NCBI GenBank assembly: GCA_965206195.1
Contig: CBDBIZ010000011.1
Location: 930,001 to 994,000 of the forward strand
Origin: JAAOIF01 sp965206195
Lineage (GTDB): Bacteria > Pseudomonadota > Gammaproteobacteria > PS1 > Pseudothioglobaceae
DNA length: 64,000 bases
Reading direction: 5' to 3'
The first letter of the stretch is position 1. Each line of letters opens with the position of its first letter. The position numbers and the translations under genes were made by a program. The notes below the pieces were generated by a model, which worked only from the letters and a program-made list of their open reading frames with translations, searched no databases and was not told the DNA's origin. Positions 40,756-50,259 of this stretch are shown here, piece by piece.

Positions 40756-42171
40756 TCAGAAGAAGGACTCTGCGTAAGTTTCAAGTTGTTGCCAGAGGGT
40801 TGCCTTGTCAGCATATTGGCTGCGCATTTGTTGAATACGTTTCAAGTAGTCATCGATATTTAAGTAGCCATTTTCACCAGATTGCACTCTGGCTTGTAGC
40901 GTTTCAAACCAGTATTCTTGTTCGTCTGAGCTGAGTGATTCAGGGTAGTTGCGTGCTTTGAAGTGCATCAGCAAAGTTAATAATTTTTCATCTTTAAATT
41001 TTGGGTGAAAATCCTTTAACTCATCAGTGCTCAGAGTTTGTATTTGTTGAAAAATGCGCTGGTCTGCATTGTCGGTAAAGCCATCATATAAAGATTGGTC
41101 AACGTCAGGCGTTGGCTTGCGCGCTTGGTTATTTTTGTACAAATCGTGCACAACTTTACTAATTGCCAATTGGTTGTTGTTAATAAAATCTAAGTATTGC
41201 ATACATTGTCGCATATCGATTTGTAATTGTTTGATAATTTTTGGCTCAAGATTGCGCACATTCGGTACAAACATTGGACTTTTGTTAAAAATTAGCTCTT
41301 TAATTTGTAGGCGTTCAACCCCTTTTGGCAATGCTGATTGTTTGGTAAACATCAAGTCTTTGAGCACTTTAGCGTCTAGTGTTAATAATATTGTTGGGTC
41401 TTGATCAAGATTAAAAACAATCGCGCGATCACTATATTCTGGATGATACGCCAGTGCAACCGATAAGCGCGTGCAAGAGAGTTGCGCTGGATACATGCCA
41501 GAAGTGTGCAACATCGGCTCAAACAGCTTGATTTTATTTGCTACAATTTTTTTCTCACGCAGGCTAAAGGCGTAATCAAATAATTGCGATTGAGTATCTT
41601 TGATAATTTTAGCAATTGCAATGGTAGCACGCACATCAGCCAGCGCGTCATGTGCATTAGCGTGTTCAATACCGTTTGCCAACGAGAGTTGGTCGAGTTT
41701 GAAAATTGGCTGAGCGTTTTCGTCATAAACCCATTTGAGACTTGTGTGTTTTTTCAGCGCATAACACAGGCGCACAACATCAAGAATATCCCAGCGTGTA
41801 TTGCCATTTTTCCAGTGCCAAGCATAAGGGTCAAAAAAATTACGATATAAGCCATAACGGGTAAATTCATCGTCAAAACGAATTGAGTTATAGCCAACTA
41901 TGCAAGTATTTGGTGTGGTAAATTCATGATTTATTTTGCCAATAAATTCGTGTTCAATCACACCTTTTCTATTACATAATTGTGGTGTTATTCCTGTAAC
42001 GAAACAGGACTCAGGCGACGGCAGGCAATCGTTAGTGGGCTTGCAATAAAACATCTGTTCATCAAGAACGTTTAACTGTTCATCGGTACGAATACCAGCG
42101 AATTGCGCAATTCGGTCGGTTTTTGGAGTTATGCCGAAGGTTTCATAATCGTACCAATAAAATGTTTTCAT
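40756..42171 (-). CDS. sbcB: Exodeoxyribonuclease I
   Basis: ExoI degrades single-stranded DNA 3-prime to 5-prime and works in recombination and mismatch repair. The 471 residues start with the DEDDh exonuclease domain (FYWYDYETFGITPKTDRIAQ, GYNSIRFDDEFTRYGLYRNF, NAHDALADVRATI) followed by the SH3-like and C-terminal ExoI domains. Length matches E. coli SbcB (475). Confidence 0.96.
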   Translation of the reverse strand: MKTFYWYDYETFGITPKTDRIAQFAGIRTDEQLNVLDEQMFYCKPTNDCLPSPESCFVTGITPQLCNRKGVIEHEFIGKINHEFTTPNTCIVGYNSIRFDDEFTRYGLYRNFFDPYAWHWKNGNTRWDILDVVRLCYALKKHTSLKWVYDENAQPIFKLDQLSLANGIEHANAHDALADVRATIAIAKIIKDTQSQLFDYAFSLREKKIVANKIKLFEPMLHTSGMYPAQLSCTRLSVALAYHPEYSDRAIVFNLDQDPTILLTLDAKVLKDLMFTKQSALPKGVERLQIKELIFNKSPMFVPNVRNLEPKIIKQLQIDMRQCMQYLDFINNNQLAISKVVHDLYKNNQARKPTPDVDQSLYDGFTDNADQRIFQQIQTLSTDELKDFHPKFKDEKLLTLLMHFKARNYPESLSSDEQEYWFETLQARVQSGENGYLNIDDYLKRIQQMRSQYADKATLWQQLETYAESFF

Positions 42172-42204
42172 AGGTTTATTTTAACCAATATTTATTTTAG
42201 ACAA

Positions 42205-42234
42205 TAAAAAACCCAGTGTTTAAACCGGGTTTTT
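42205..42234 (-). terminator. Rho-independent terminator of the cold-shock gene
   Basis: AAAAACCC (42207-42214) and GGGTTTTT (42227-42234) form an 8-bp stem; read on the minus strand it is followed by a run of T. It lies 21 bases after the stop of the cold-shock gene and may work in both directions. Confidence 0.75.
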
Positions 42235-42254
42235 AAGTCCAAATAATAATTAAA

Positions 42255-42461
42255 TTATTGTGGATGTACGTTTGCAGCCTGTGGACCTTTTGCGCCATCT
42301 TCTAATTCGAACTCAACTTCTTGACCCTCTTCGAGTGATTTGTAACCATCACCCTGAATAGCGCGAAAGTGAACGAAGACATCTTCGCCACTTTCTTGTT
42401 CAATAAAACCAAAACCTTTTTTTGCGTCAAACCACTTGACTTTACCTGTTGTTGTAGACAT
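42255..42461 (-). CDS. Cold-shock domain protein
   Basis: A 68-residue single-domain RNA/DNA binding protein of the CspA family. It has both RNA-binding motifs, KGFGFIEQ (RNP1) and DVFVHF (RNP2), in TGKVKWFDAKKGFGFIEQES, and ends with GPQAANVHPQ. The 177-base AT-rich region upstream is long enough for a structured, temperature-responsive 5-prime UTR, as in E. coli cspA. It is next to a DEAD-box helicase, another cold-response protein. Confidence 0.95.
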   Translation of the reverse strand: MSTTTGKVKWFDAKKGFGFIEQESGEDVFVHFRAIQGDGYKSLEEGQEVEFELEDGAKGPQAANVHPQ

Positions 42462-42638
42462 TTTTACATCCTAAAAGTTAAAAAAAATACCGAAAATACC
42501 ACTTTTATAACTTCAAAGATATAAAATAGAATCACCAGCAACTGTCATTTTAACGTAATTTTTTAGTAGCAATCAACAAATTGTACGTATATTTTTTTTT
42601 AAATTTTTTGTTATTGGCTTTCAAATTAAATTTTGTGC

Positions 42639-44450
42639 CTAGGAGGGGCGTGAAAATTTACGCTTTTTGCCACCATTATGATTACGCTCAGACCGTTTAT
42701 TATTATGGGCATTTTTAGAGAATTTTTTACGCCCAAAGTTGCGCTTTTGTTGCATTCCACTGCCAATAGTCGCCTTGTTATTTTTGTCAGTTAACACGAC
42801 AATGTTCAGACGTTTGCCATTAACAATTGTTTTTTGTAATAGTTCAAAGGTTGCTTTTGGCATTTCGTCTGGCAAATCAACGGTTGAAAAATTATCAAAA
42901 ATCTGAATTGCGCCAATGTATTCACTGTTGATATCCGCTTCGTTAGCAATAGCACCAAGAATATTGCCAGGCTTGATATTGTTGCTGTTTCCCACTTCAA
43001 TTTTGTATCTACGCATTGGGATTTGTGGATTATTTTTTAATGAATTGGCTGTTATTGGTACATTTTTTTGTTTGCCTGATTTTTGCTTTCTGTCAAAACT
43101 TAGCTCTTGTTCGCATAACAATAACGGCTCACTACCTTGTGCGATTAGTGCCAGAGCGGCAGCAATTTTTATTGGTTCAATGGTGTCATTGGTGCTTTGA
43201 TATTCACCAACTAACTTCTCAAAAATGCTTAAATCTTGGTTATTGAGTGTTTCTGATATTTTTTGCTTGAAAGTTTCAATACGTTTCTCGTTGATAATTT
43301 TCGCGCTGGGCAATTCAATAGGGTCAATTTTTTGCCGGGTAACATGCTCAATAGTTTGCAGCATACGCCGCTCACGATGCGAGATAAACAAAATCGCCTC
43401 ACCTGTGCGCCCTGCACGTCCTGTGCGACCAATACGGTGTACGTAAGATTCTGCATCTTGTGGAATATCATAGTTAACCACATGAGAAATACGCCCAACA
43501 TCCAGCCCGCGAGCGGCAACATCGGTAGCAATCAGAATATCGATTTTGCCTTTTCTAAGGCCATTGATAATACGTTCACGTTGATTTTGGGCAATGTCGC
43601 CATTAATAGCCTCGGCTATAAAGCCTCTGGCGACAAGTTTTTCTGCAAGTTCTACGGTTAGTGTTTTGGTGCGCACAAAAATAATCATTGCATTAAAGGT
43701 AGTGACCTCAAGAATACGTGTGAGTGCATCGAGTTTTTGTGCCATATTGCTAACCAGCATATATTTTTGGCTGATGGTGGTTGCGGTTTCAGTTTTGGAT
43801 TTAATTTTGACAATTTTAGGGTTGTGTAAGAATTTTTCCGCTACCTTTTTAATAATATTAGGCATGGTGGCCGAAAACAATGCGATTTGACGTTTTTCAG
43901 GGATACGTTCCATGACCCATTTGACGTCATCAATAAAGCCCATCTTTAACATTTCGTCTGCTTCATCAAGTACGAACGATTTCAGATTGTCGAGTTTCAA
44001 AGTGCCACGCTTGATATGATCCATTACCCGGCCAGGTGTGGCGACCACGCAATGCACGCCGCGCTTAAGAGGACGCAATTGAACAGCATAAGATTGCCCG
44101 CCGTAAATTGGCAGCACGTGGAAGCCTTTCATGCCTCTGGCGTAAGTTTGCACTGCTTCAGATACTTGAATAGCAAGTTCACGCGTGGGTGCTAAAATCA
44201 GCAATTGAGGGCTAACATTGGTTAAATCAATGGTGTCTAACAATGGCAGGGTAAACGCTGCTGTTTTGCCAGTGCCAGTTTGTGCTTGACCAATGATGTC
44301 TTCACCACTCAGTAAATGGGCTATACATTGTGCTTGAATAGCAGAGGGCGTTTCATAGCCAATATCATCTAATACTTTAAGGATAGAATCAGACAGACCT
44401 AAATCGCTAAATTTGGTTTGAGCATTATAATTAGTGGTATTTTCAGACAT
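42639..44450 (-). CDS. deaD: DEAD-box ATP-dependent RNA helicase (DeaD/CsdA-like)
   Basis: A 603-residue RNA helicase for ribosome assembly and mRNA turnover. It shows the Q motif region (FSDLGLSDSILKVLDDIGYE), Walker A AQTGTGKTAAFTLPLLD, DEAD in FVLDEADEMLKMGF, SAT, and motif VI in HRIGRTGRAGRTG. After the two RecA domains comes a DbpA-type RNA-binding domain (about 465-540: RRYKIEVGNSNNIKPGNILG) and a basic tail rich in Lys, Arg and Asn. This layout fits DeaD/CsdA rather than RhlE. The neighbouring cold-shock gene supports a cold-adaptation role. Confidence 0.95.
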   Translation of the reverse strand: MSENTTNYNAQTKFSDLGLSDSILKVLDDIGYETPSAIQAQCIAHLLSGEDIIGQAQTGTGKTAAFTLPLLDTIDLTNVSPQLLILAPTRELAIQVSEAVQTYARGMKGFHVLPIYGGQSYAVQLRPLKRGVHCVVATPGRVMDHIKRGTLKLDNLKSFVLDEADEMLKMGFIDDVKWVMERIPEKRQIALFSATMPNIIKKVAEKFLHNPKIVKIKSKTETATTISQKYMLVSNMAQKLDALTRILEVTTFNAMIIFVRTKTLTVELAEKLVARGFIAEAINGDIAQNQRERIINGLRKGKIDILIATDVAARGLDVGRISHVVNYDIPQDAESYVHRIGRTGRAGRTGEAILFISHRERRMLQTIEHVTRQKIDPIELPSAKIINEKRIETFKQKISETLNNQDLSIFEKLVGEYQSTNDTIEPIKIAAALALIAQGSEPLLLCEQELSFDRKQKSGKQKNVPITANSLKNNPQIPMRRYKIEVGNSNNIKPGNILGAIANEADINSEYIGAIQIFDNFSTVDLPDEMPKATFELLQKTIVNGKRLNIVVLTDKNNKATIGSGMQQKRNFGRKKFSKNAHNNKRSERNHNGGKKRKFSRPS

Positions 44451-44745
44451 ATCAAGTTACCAGAGGACAAAGAATCGCAATCATACTCTAAATAACCCCT
44501 TTAATAATTTATAGACACTGTTAAAACCTAGACACAAAAAAAGCACAAACATAAGATTCAAACTTAGTAGCATAAAATACTCTCATTTCCTGCACTATCC
44601 TAAAGTAGAATCTCGATTTCGCAGTCGTTTTTATCCTTGATTGGCAGAGTCATTATACCAACAAGTTTGTCACACTCAGTCAAAGGTTTAAGAGTTAGCG
44701 TCCCTTGACGAAGTGTAGTAAGTTTGTTAGGGTTTTGACTGTCAA

Positions 44746-44850
44746 TCATGATTTTATGCCACCAGTTTTTTGTCTGGGTGGAATCCTGCCTAGTGCAAAA
44801 TGTAGTCGTTCATTATCGTCAAGCCATCTCACGCCGTTGAGACGACTTTA
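44746..44850 (-). pseudogene. Remnant of an IS3-like transposase C-terminus
   Basis: The minus strand reads about 33 codons without a start, ending in a stop at 44746. The peptide contains RWLDDNERLHFALGRIPP, which resembles the C-terminal end of the integrase domain of IS3-family transposases (YNNERPHSALGxxPP). The upstream frame is closed by a stop at 44848-44850. No inverted repeats remain. Similarity is by eye, so the call is tentative. Confidence 0.4.
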
Positions 44851-45076
44851 GAGCTTTTTTGTTAAAGCGTATAATTAAAACCACAGCATTTGCTTGTTCA
44901 TGTGATTAAGTCTAGGCTAACAATCATCATGAAATGGCAGTCAGTGCCTAGATAAGTTGGTTGACTCATGGGCGAGTGCTATTTTTATATGTTGCAATAA
45001 ATCAACTCTATTAGCGTCTATTGGCTTATGTCTAATTGATATTGCATCGCAAATTAGTTGCTCGTCTTTTGATACT

Positions 45077-45122
45077 TTTACAATAACACTAATCACATCT
45101 TTACAATAACACTAATCACATC
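45077..45122. repeat. Perfect 23-bp tandem duplication
   Basis: The 23-base unit at 45077-45099 is repeated exactly at 45100-45122. Because 23 is not a multiple of three, it shifts the minus-strand frame that runs through 44941-45150 and introduces a TAG. It looks like a recent slippage event within a decaying reading frame. Confidence 0.9.
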
Positions 45123-45265
45123 ATCAACTGACGTGGCGATGGACAGTGTTTAAAAATAAGGTGTTTGTCAATGATGTAACAGTCTTTTTTTAAAGTTTAA
45201 AATATTTTGGCTCCAAGCATCAAATATCTTATAATTAGCACATTCTAACAACTACTATTTAAATT

Positions 45266-45673
45266 GTGCAAAAACACATTGTTTCAACTGAAAAAGCGCC
45301 ACAAGCGATTGGTACCTATTCACAAGGCGTGTGCATTAAGGGGGGCTCAACCATTTATTTATCAGGTCAAATCCCACTGGTGCCAGACACTATGGAGATG
45401 GTTAAGGGCGATATTAGCCAACAAATTCATCAGGTATTTAAAAATTTATCCGCCGTTTGTGAGGCCGCTAAAGGTAATTTGGGCGACATCGTCAAACTCA
45501 ATATTTATTTAACCGATTTGAATAATTTTCCGCTAGTAAATGAAGTTATGGAACAGTATTTTGATGAACCATTTCCAGCACGTGCGGCCGTGGGCATCAG
45601 TGAGCTGCCTAAAGGTTCAATGATAGAAGCAGACGGGGTGATGATAGTCAAGGAAGACAATTACAATTACTAG
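45266..45673 (+). CDS. ridA: RidA family protein (enamine/imine deaminase)
   Basis: RidA hydrolyses reactive 2-aminoacrylate-type enamines from pyridoxal enzymes. The 135 residues show APQAIGTYSQGVCIKGGSTI, YLSGQIPLVPDT, and the active-site arginine in PARAAVGISELPKGSMIEAD. It starts with GTG. It lies 15 bases before recG, an order seen in several bacteria near spoT and recG; spoT is not present here. Confidence 0.94.
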   Translation: MQKHIVSTEKAPQAIGTYSQGVCIKGGSTIYLSGQIPLVPDTMEMVKGDISQQIHQVFKNLSAVCEAAKGNLGDIVKLNIYLTDLNNFPLVNEVMEQYFDEPFPARAAVGISELPKGSMIEADGVMIVKEDNYNY

Positions 45674-45688
45674 AGATACCTTTAAACC

Positions 45689-47755
45689 ATGTATTATCTG
45701 AGTGATTCGATAATTTCACTAAATGGATTAGGTGCGGTCGCACAGCAAAAACTCAATGCTATTGGTATTTATAATTTGCAACATCTATTGTTTCACTTGC
45801 CGTATCGTTATCAGGATAAAACCAAACTCGCTAAATTAAACCAAGTTCAAACAGGCGAAGAGGCGTTGGTTGAAATGCGTATTGAGCGCATTGAAGTCAT
45901 TCCTAGCAAACCACGCCAACTTTTATGTTATTTATCTGATGATAATAATCAACGCTTGCTTTTGCGATTTTTTCGCTTTCATCAAAACCAAAAACAACAA
46001 CTCATCCGTGGTGATTTAATTCAATGTTTTGGCGAGATTAAAATTGGACATAAAGGCTTGGAAATGCACCATCCAGAGTATCGGCTAATTTCTAAAAATC
46101 AGGCAAATCTATTAGAAAAAACACTCTCACCAGTTTATCCGCTGACGGGGAATATCCGTCAAGCACAATTAAAAAAATGGATAAATACTGCATTAGAAGT
46201 GTTAAAACACGCAAAAATCAGTGATAACTTTACAAATTTTACAAAAAATTCAATGCCGACACTTAAACAAGCTCTGGCAACACTGCACCATCCACAAGCA
46301 GGGGAAAGTGTTCAACAAATAGCCCAATTTCGCCACATTTCACAACAAAGATTGATTATTGAGGAGCTGTGCGCACATCGACTGAGTTTATTACAACTAA
46401 AACAAGCGCGAAAAAGCCAAACTGCAAATCGCTTCGAGATAAAAAATACCCTATCCAAACAATTATTAACAAACTTAAAATTTCAATTAACCGGTGCACA
46501 ACAGCGTAGCATTGATGAAATTAATACTGATTTAGGTGCCACTCATCCAATGCTTAGATTATTGCAAGGCGATGTTGGTTCTGGCAAAACCATTGTGGCC
46601 GTTTTTGCTTGCTTACAAGCCATTGAGAACGGCTTGCAAACGGCTATTATGGCACCGAGTGAAATATTAGCTGCACAGCATTTACAAAGTTTTTCAAATT
46701 ACCTGAAGCCGTTAGGGGTAAAAATTGCCTTTTTAACCGGCTCGCAAAATAAAACCGAGCGCACCCAGCAACTGGCAATCATCGAATCAAACGCAGCACA
46801 AGTGGTGATTGGCACACACGCCTTGTTTCAAGGGGCAGTTAAATTTAACAAACTGGGCTTGGCAGTGATTGATGAACAGCACAAATTTGGCGTACATCAG
46901 CGCTTATCACTAGTGCAGAAGGCGAAAAGCACGCCGCATCAATTGGTAATGACTGCCACACCTATTCCGCGCTCACTAACCATGAGTGCCTATGCCGACC
47001 TTGACACTTCTATTATTGACAAATTGCCACCTGGCAGAATGCCAATTAAAACCATTGCGTTGAGTAATGGGCGAAAACCCGAGGTAATTGAAAAAATAAA
47101 ACAAGTTTGTCATGCCAATAATCAAGTGTATTGGGTGTGTACCTTGATTGAAGAATCTGGAGCTCTGCACGCCGAGTCTGCCGTTAATACCCATCAATAT
47201 TTACAAACAAATTTACCTGGCTTATCGGTAGTATTAATTCATGGTAAAACGCACAAAGATGAAAAATCTGAGGTCATGCGTAAGTTTTTTCATGGTGAAA
47301 TCAATGTTTTGGTCGCCACCACTGTGATTGAAGTTGGCGTGAATGTGCTTAACGCCTCACTCATAGTAATTGAAAACTCAGAAAGATTAGGCTTAGCGCA
47401 ATTGCATCAGCTACGCGGTAGAGTCGGACGCGGGGTAGATGTGAGCATTTGCATCTTGATGTATCAAGCACCACTCAGCCATAACGCCAGACAGCGCTTA
47501 GACATTCTTAGACAAACTAATGATGGTTTTGCGATTGCCAATAAAGACTTGGAGTTGCGTGGTCCAGGTGAGATTTTAGGTACACAACAAACTGGACTTG
47601 CCGATATGAAAATTGCCAATATTGTACGTGATGCTTACTTGTTAAAACAAGTGCATTTTTATGCTGAGCAATTTATGCAAAACAGCAAACAACAACAACA
47701 ACAATTGATTACCCGCTGGATTACCGATGACAAATCCCAGTATGTTAACGCTTAA
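45689..47755 (+). CDS. recG: ATP-dependent DNA helicase RecG
   Basis: RecG remodels stalled replication forks and Holliday junctions. The 688 residues have the N-terminal wedge/OB domain (LRFFRFHQNQKQQLIRGDLI), Walker A LLQGDVGSGKTIVAVFACLQ, the DExH box AVIDEQHKFGVHQR, MTATPIPRSLTMSAYADLD and the helicase C motif RLGLAQLHQLRGRVGRG. The C-terminal end is complete. Confidence 0.97.
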   Translation: MYYLSDSIISLNGLGAVAQQKLNAIGIYNLQHLLFHLPYRYQDKTKLAKLNQVQTGEEALVEMRIERIEVIPSKPRQLLCYLSDDNNQRLLLRFFRFHQNQKQQLIRGDLIQCFGEIKIGHKGLEMHHPEYRLISKNQANLLEKTLSPVYPLTGNIRQAQLKKWINTALEVLKHAKISDNFTNFTKNSMPTLKQALATLHHPQAGESVQQIAQFRHISQQRLIIEELCAHRLSLLQLKQARKSQTANRFEIKNTLSKQLLTNLKFQLTGAQQRSIDEINTDLGATHPMLRLLQGDVGSGKTIVAVFACLQAIENGLQTAIMAPSEILAAQHLQSFSNYLKPLGVKIAFLTGSQNKTERTQQLAIIESNAAQVVIGTHALFQGAVKFNKLGLAVIDEQHKFGVHQRLSLVQKAKSTPHQLVMTATPIPRSLTMSAYADLDTSIIDKLPPGRMPIKTIALSNGRKPEVIEKIKQVCHANNQVYWVCTLIEESGALHAESAVNTHQYLQTNLPGLSVVLIHGKTHKDEKSEVMRKFFHGEINVLVATTVIEVGVNVLNASLIVIENSERLGLAQLHQLRGRVGRGVDVSICILMYQAPLSHNARQRLDILRQTNDGFAIANKDLELRGPGEILGTQQTGLADMKIANIVRDAYLLKQVHFYAEQFMQNSKQQQQQLITRWITDDKSQYVNA

Positions 47756-47795
47756 TGCGACTTAACATATTGGTTAACGTAAAATAATCAACATA

Positions 47796-48263
47796 ATGCG
47801 CACCCAAAACCTAATTTGGACAGAATTGGTAGATATTAACAATATACCTAAGGTAGTGTTTTTATGGCTTGATGATACGCAATCTTTAACGGCTAAACTC
47901 AAACAAAAGTTTGATGATTTTTCCGTTAATGTGTTGTCGCAAGAGCAGGGTAACCCCTATGCTAATGAAGGTGATGCAATTGATTTTTCTGGGCAATGTA
48001 TGATTCGTGAAGTAGAATTATTGGGTGGCGGACAAGCGGTGGTATTTGCTCGCTCCATTATTCCTGTCACTAAAGACACTGAAAATTTACTCAAAATTGG
48101 CACCAAACCGCTTGGTGAAATTTTATTTAATGACGTCAATATCCAGCGTGGGCAATTACAAATCACCCATGCAAATAAAATCTGGGGTAGGCGCTCAACC
48201 TTTATCGTCGGAAACACCAGAGTGCTGGTTAGTGAATTTTTTCTAAAAGCTTTATATGCGTGA
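47796..48263 (+). CDS. ubiC: Chorismate--pyruvate lyase
   Basis: UbiC cleaves chorismate to 4-hydroxybenzoate, the ring precursor of ubiquinone. The 155 residues have REVELLGGGQAVVFARSIIP, KPLGEILF and the C-terminal IWGRRSTFIVGNTRVLVSEF; the Arg and Glu residues of the active site fall in these stretches. ubiA is not adjacent. It overlaps cmoA by eight bases. Confidence 0.92.
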   Translation: MRTQNLIWTELVDINNIPKVVFLWLDDTQSLTAKLKQKFDDFSVNVLSQEQGNPYANEGDAIDFSGQCMIREVELLGGGQAVVFARSIIPVTKDTENLLKIGTKPLGEILFNDVNIQRGQLQITHANKIWGRRSTFIVGNTRVLVSEFFLKALYA

Positions 48264-48969
48264 CAAACTGTTTATAAAAAAAACCGATTTGGTTGATTTT
48301 ACTTTTGATGCTCAGGTCGTCAACGTGTTTGATGACATGGTTAAGCGCTCGGTACCTGGCTATCAAAGCATGATTGAAATGCTGGGTTTAATCGTTCAAA
48401 CCTATGGTCAAGATAACACTAATTATTACGACCTTGGTGCTTCAACAGGGGCTAGCACTTTAGCACTAGGGCTGAATAACACCCATCAAAATAACACCAT
48501 TTTTGCCGTTGATAGCGCTCGTGCTATGGCGGATAAATGTTTAGAAAATCTGACAGGTAAAATAGCAAACTTTAGGGTTATTTGTAACGATATTAATGAT
48601 ATATGCTGTGAAAATGCATCGATTGTCGTGCTTAATCTGACCTTGCAATTTGTGCCCATCGAACAAAGACAGGCACTGATTAATAAAATCTACCAAGGGC
48701 TTAATGCGGGTGGTGCGCTGATGGTAGCTGAAAAAATTCATTTTGACGACAAACACAAACAAGCTCAAATGAATGAGCTACATCTGAATTTTAAACGAGC
48801 TAATGGCTATAGTGAGCTGGAAGTTGCTGCCAAGCGCCAATCAATAGAAAATGTACTGATTACTGATAATCAACAAACGCATTTTGAACGATTTAAAAAA
48901 GCTGGCTTTGGCCAAATCACTTGTCACTTTCAGTGCCTTAACTTTGCTGCCTTTTTAGCGGTAAAATAG
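48256..48969 (+). CDS. cmoA: Carboxy-S-adenosyl-L-methionine synthase
   Basis: CmoA makes carboxy-SAM from SAM and prephenate for the cmo5U modification of tRNA wobble uridine. The 237 residues include VFDDMVKRSVPGYQSMIEML and the SAM site YYDLGASTGASTLALG, with LNLTLQFVPIEQRQALINKI later. CmoB, the partner that uses carboxy-SAM, is not in the window. Confidence 0.95.
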   Translation: MRDKLFIKKTDLVDFTFDAQVVNVFDDMVKRSVPGYQSMIEMLGLIVQTYGQDNTNYYDLGASTGASTLALGLNNTHQNNTIFAVDSARAMADKCLENLTGKIANFRVICNDINDICCENASIVVLNLTLQFVPIEQRQALINKIYQGLNAGGALMVAEKIHFDDKHKQAQMNELHLNFKRANGYSELEVAAKRQSIENVLITDNQQTHFERFKKAGFGQITCHFQCLNFAAFLAVK

Positions 48970-48978
48970 CCCTCTATT

Positions 48979-49572
48979 ATGTTACTGATGATTGACAATT
49001 ACGATTCGTTCACTTATAATTTGGTGCAGTATTTTGGTGAGCTGGGGCAAGTGGTTGAAGTTTATCGTAATGATGAAATCGACATCTTAGAAATCGAAGC
49101 GCTTAACCCTGAATTTTTAGTTATTTCACCAGGACCTTGCACACCAAATGAAGCTGGTATTTCTATTGAAGTCATCCAACATTTTGCAGGGAAAGTCCCA
49201 ATATTAGGGGTGTGTTTGGGGTTTCAAGCCATGGTACAAGCCTATGGTGGTAAAATAGTTGGCGCAAAACAAATCATGCACGGCAAAGTCTCGAGCATCC
49301 ACCACAAAAACCAAGGTATGTTCAGCCATTTAAAAAATCCTCTCAACGCAACCCGTTACCATTCTTTAGTGGCACAGCAATCTAGCCTGCCAAATTGTTT
49401 TGAAATTACTGCTTGGGCTGAAAATGATCAAGGCAAACTAGATGAAATTATGGGCATTCGCCATAAAACATTAAAACTTGAAGGGGTACAATTTCATCCT
49501 GAATCTATTCTAACTGAACAAGGCCATCAAATGCTGAATAATTTTTTACAACAACAAACTGGGAAAATATAA
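48979..49572 (+). CDS. trpG: Anthranilate/aminodeoxychorismate synthase glutaminase subunit
   Basis: This class I glutaminase supplies ammonia for anthranilate (tryptophan) or aminodeoxychorismate (folate) synthesis. The 197 residues show LMIDNYDSFTYNLVQYFGEL, SPGPCTPNEAGIS, the nucleophile Cys79 in LGVCLGFQAM, and VQFHPESILTEQGH. TrpG and PabA cannot be told apart by sequence; no trpE, trpD or pabB is adjacent, so it may serve both. It overlaps the next gene by one base. Confidence 0.92.
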   Translation: MLLMIDNYDSFTYNLVQYFGELGQVVEVYRNDEIDILEIEALNPEFLVISPGPCTPNEAGISIEVIQHFAGKVPILGVCLGFQAMVQAYGGKIVGAKQIMHGKVSSIHHKNQGMFSHLKNPLNATRYHSLVAQQSSLPNCFEITAWAENDQGKLDEIMGIRHKTLKLEGVQFHPESILTEQGHQMLNNFLQQQTGKI

Positions 49573-49991
49573 TGGAAGTACTAGAGTTTTTACTAGGTGA
49601 TGACCAAATCTTTACTACCATTACCCTGGCAATATTAGTGGCACTATTGATTGGTAGTATCATTGTTGATAAGTTAAAAAAATACCAAGATATTGATGCG
49701 AATGGTGCAATTACTTTAATGGATGAAAAAGATTTAATCATCCTCGATGTGCGCGAAGCCAAAGAGCGTAAAGCTGGCTTTATTAATGGCGATACCCACA
49801 TTCCACTAGCGCAAGTAAAAACCAAACTGGAGGAGTTAGATAATAACAAAAAAGTTTTGGTGTATTGTCATAGCGGCACACGTTCAGCGCATATTGCTGG
49901 ACTGTTAACACGCCACAATTTTACTCAAGTCTACAGCCTAAAAGGCGGATTTAAAGGCTGGAAAAAAGCCAACTTACCCATTAAAAAATAA
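49572..49991 (+). CDS. Membrane-anchored rhodanese-like protein
   Basis: A 139-residue protein with one N-terminal membrane helix (about 13-32) and a single rhodanese domain. The catalytic loop VYCHSGTRSAH holds Cys99. This is the YibN type, which in E. coli lies just before grxC, secB and gpsA; here it is followed by grxC and gpsA without secB. A sulfurtransferase role is likely but the substrate is unknown. Confidence 0.92.
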   Translation: MEVLEFLLGDDQIFTTITLAILVALLIGSIIVDKLKKYQDIDANGAITLMDEKDLIILDVREAKERKAGFINGDTHIPLAQVKTKLEELDNNKKVLVYCHSGTRSAHIAGLLTRHNFTQVYSLKGGFKGWKKANLPIKK

Positions 49992-50000
49992 CCAACCTCG

Positions 50001-50258
50001 ATGAAAAAAAATATTATTTATTGTTCCGATGCCTGCCCTTTTTGTCAAAGAGCTTATCAACTACTGGAAAATAAAGCCATTCCTTTTCAAAAAAAATACG
50101 TTAGAGACCAAAACGATTGGGACGAAGTCATGGAAAAAACCAATAGCACAACAGTGCCGCAAATCTTTATCAATGGCACGTATATTGGCGGTTTTGATGA
50201 TTTATCAGCTGCTGAGCAATCTGGAAAATTAGACGCTATTTTAAAAATACCCTGTTAG
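50001..50258 (+). CDS. grxC: Glutaredoxin 3
   Basis: A small dithiol glutaredoxin that reduces disulfides with glutathione. The 85 residues have the active site Cys12-Pro-Phe-Cys15 (CSDACPFCQRAYQLL), the cis-proline TTVPQIFINGTYIGGFDDL and the glutathione-binding end. It sits between the rhodanese gene and gpsA. Confidence 0.95.
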   Translation: MKKNIIYCSDACPFCQRAYQLLENKAIPFQKKYVRDQNDWDEVMEKTNSTTVPQIFINGTYIGGFDDLSAAEQSGKLDAILKIPC

Positions 50259-50259
50259 A

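Larger units (their letters stand above)
44451..45265. other. Gene-poor region with degraded coding remnants
   Basis: About 815 bases between divergent deaD and ridA. No intact gene is seen. It holds a transposase-like fragment (44746-44850), a short minus-strand coding-like stretch (44941-45080, with a frame DAISIRHKPIDANRVDLLQH) and a 23-bp tandem duplication (45077-45122). No terminal inverted repeats or target duplication were found. The left part may contain the deaD promoter. Confidence 0.6.

Noticed and set aside
43229..43890. Several frames of 70-130 codons antisense to or shifted within the DEAD-box helicase
   Set aside because: All shadow the conserved helicase motifs and lack family similarity.
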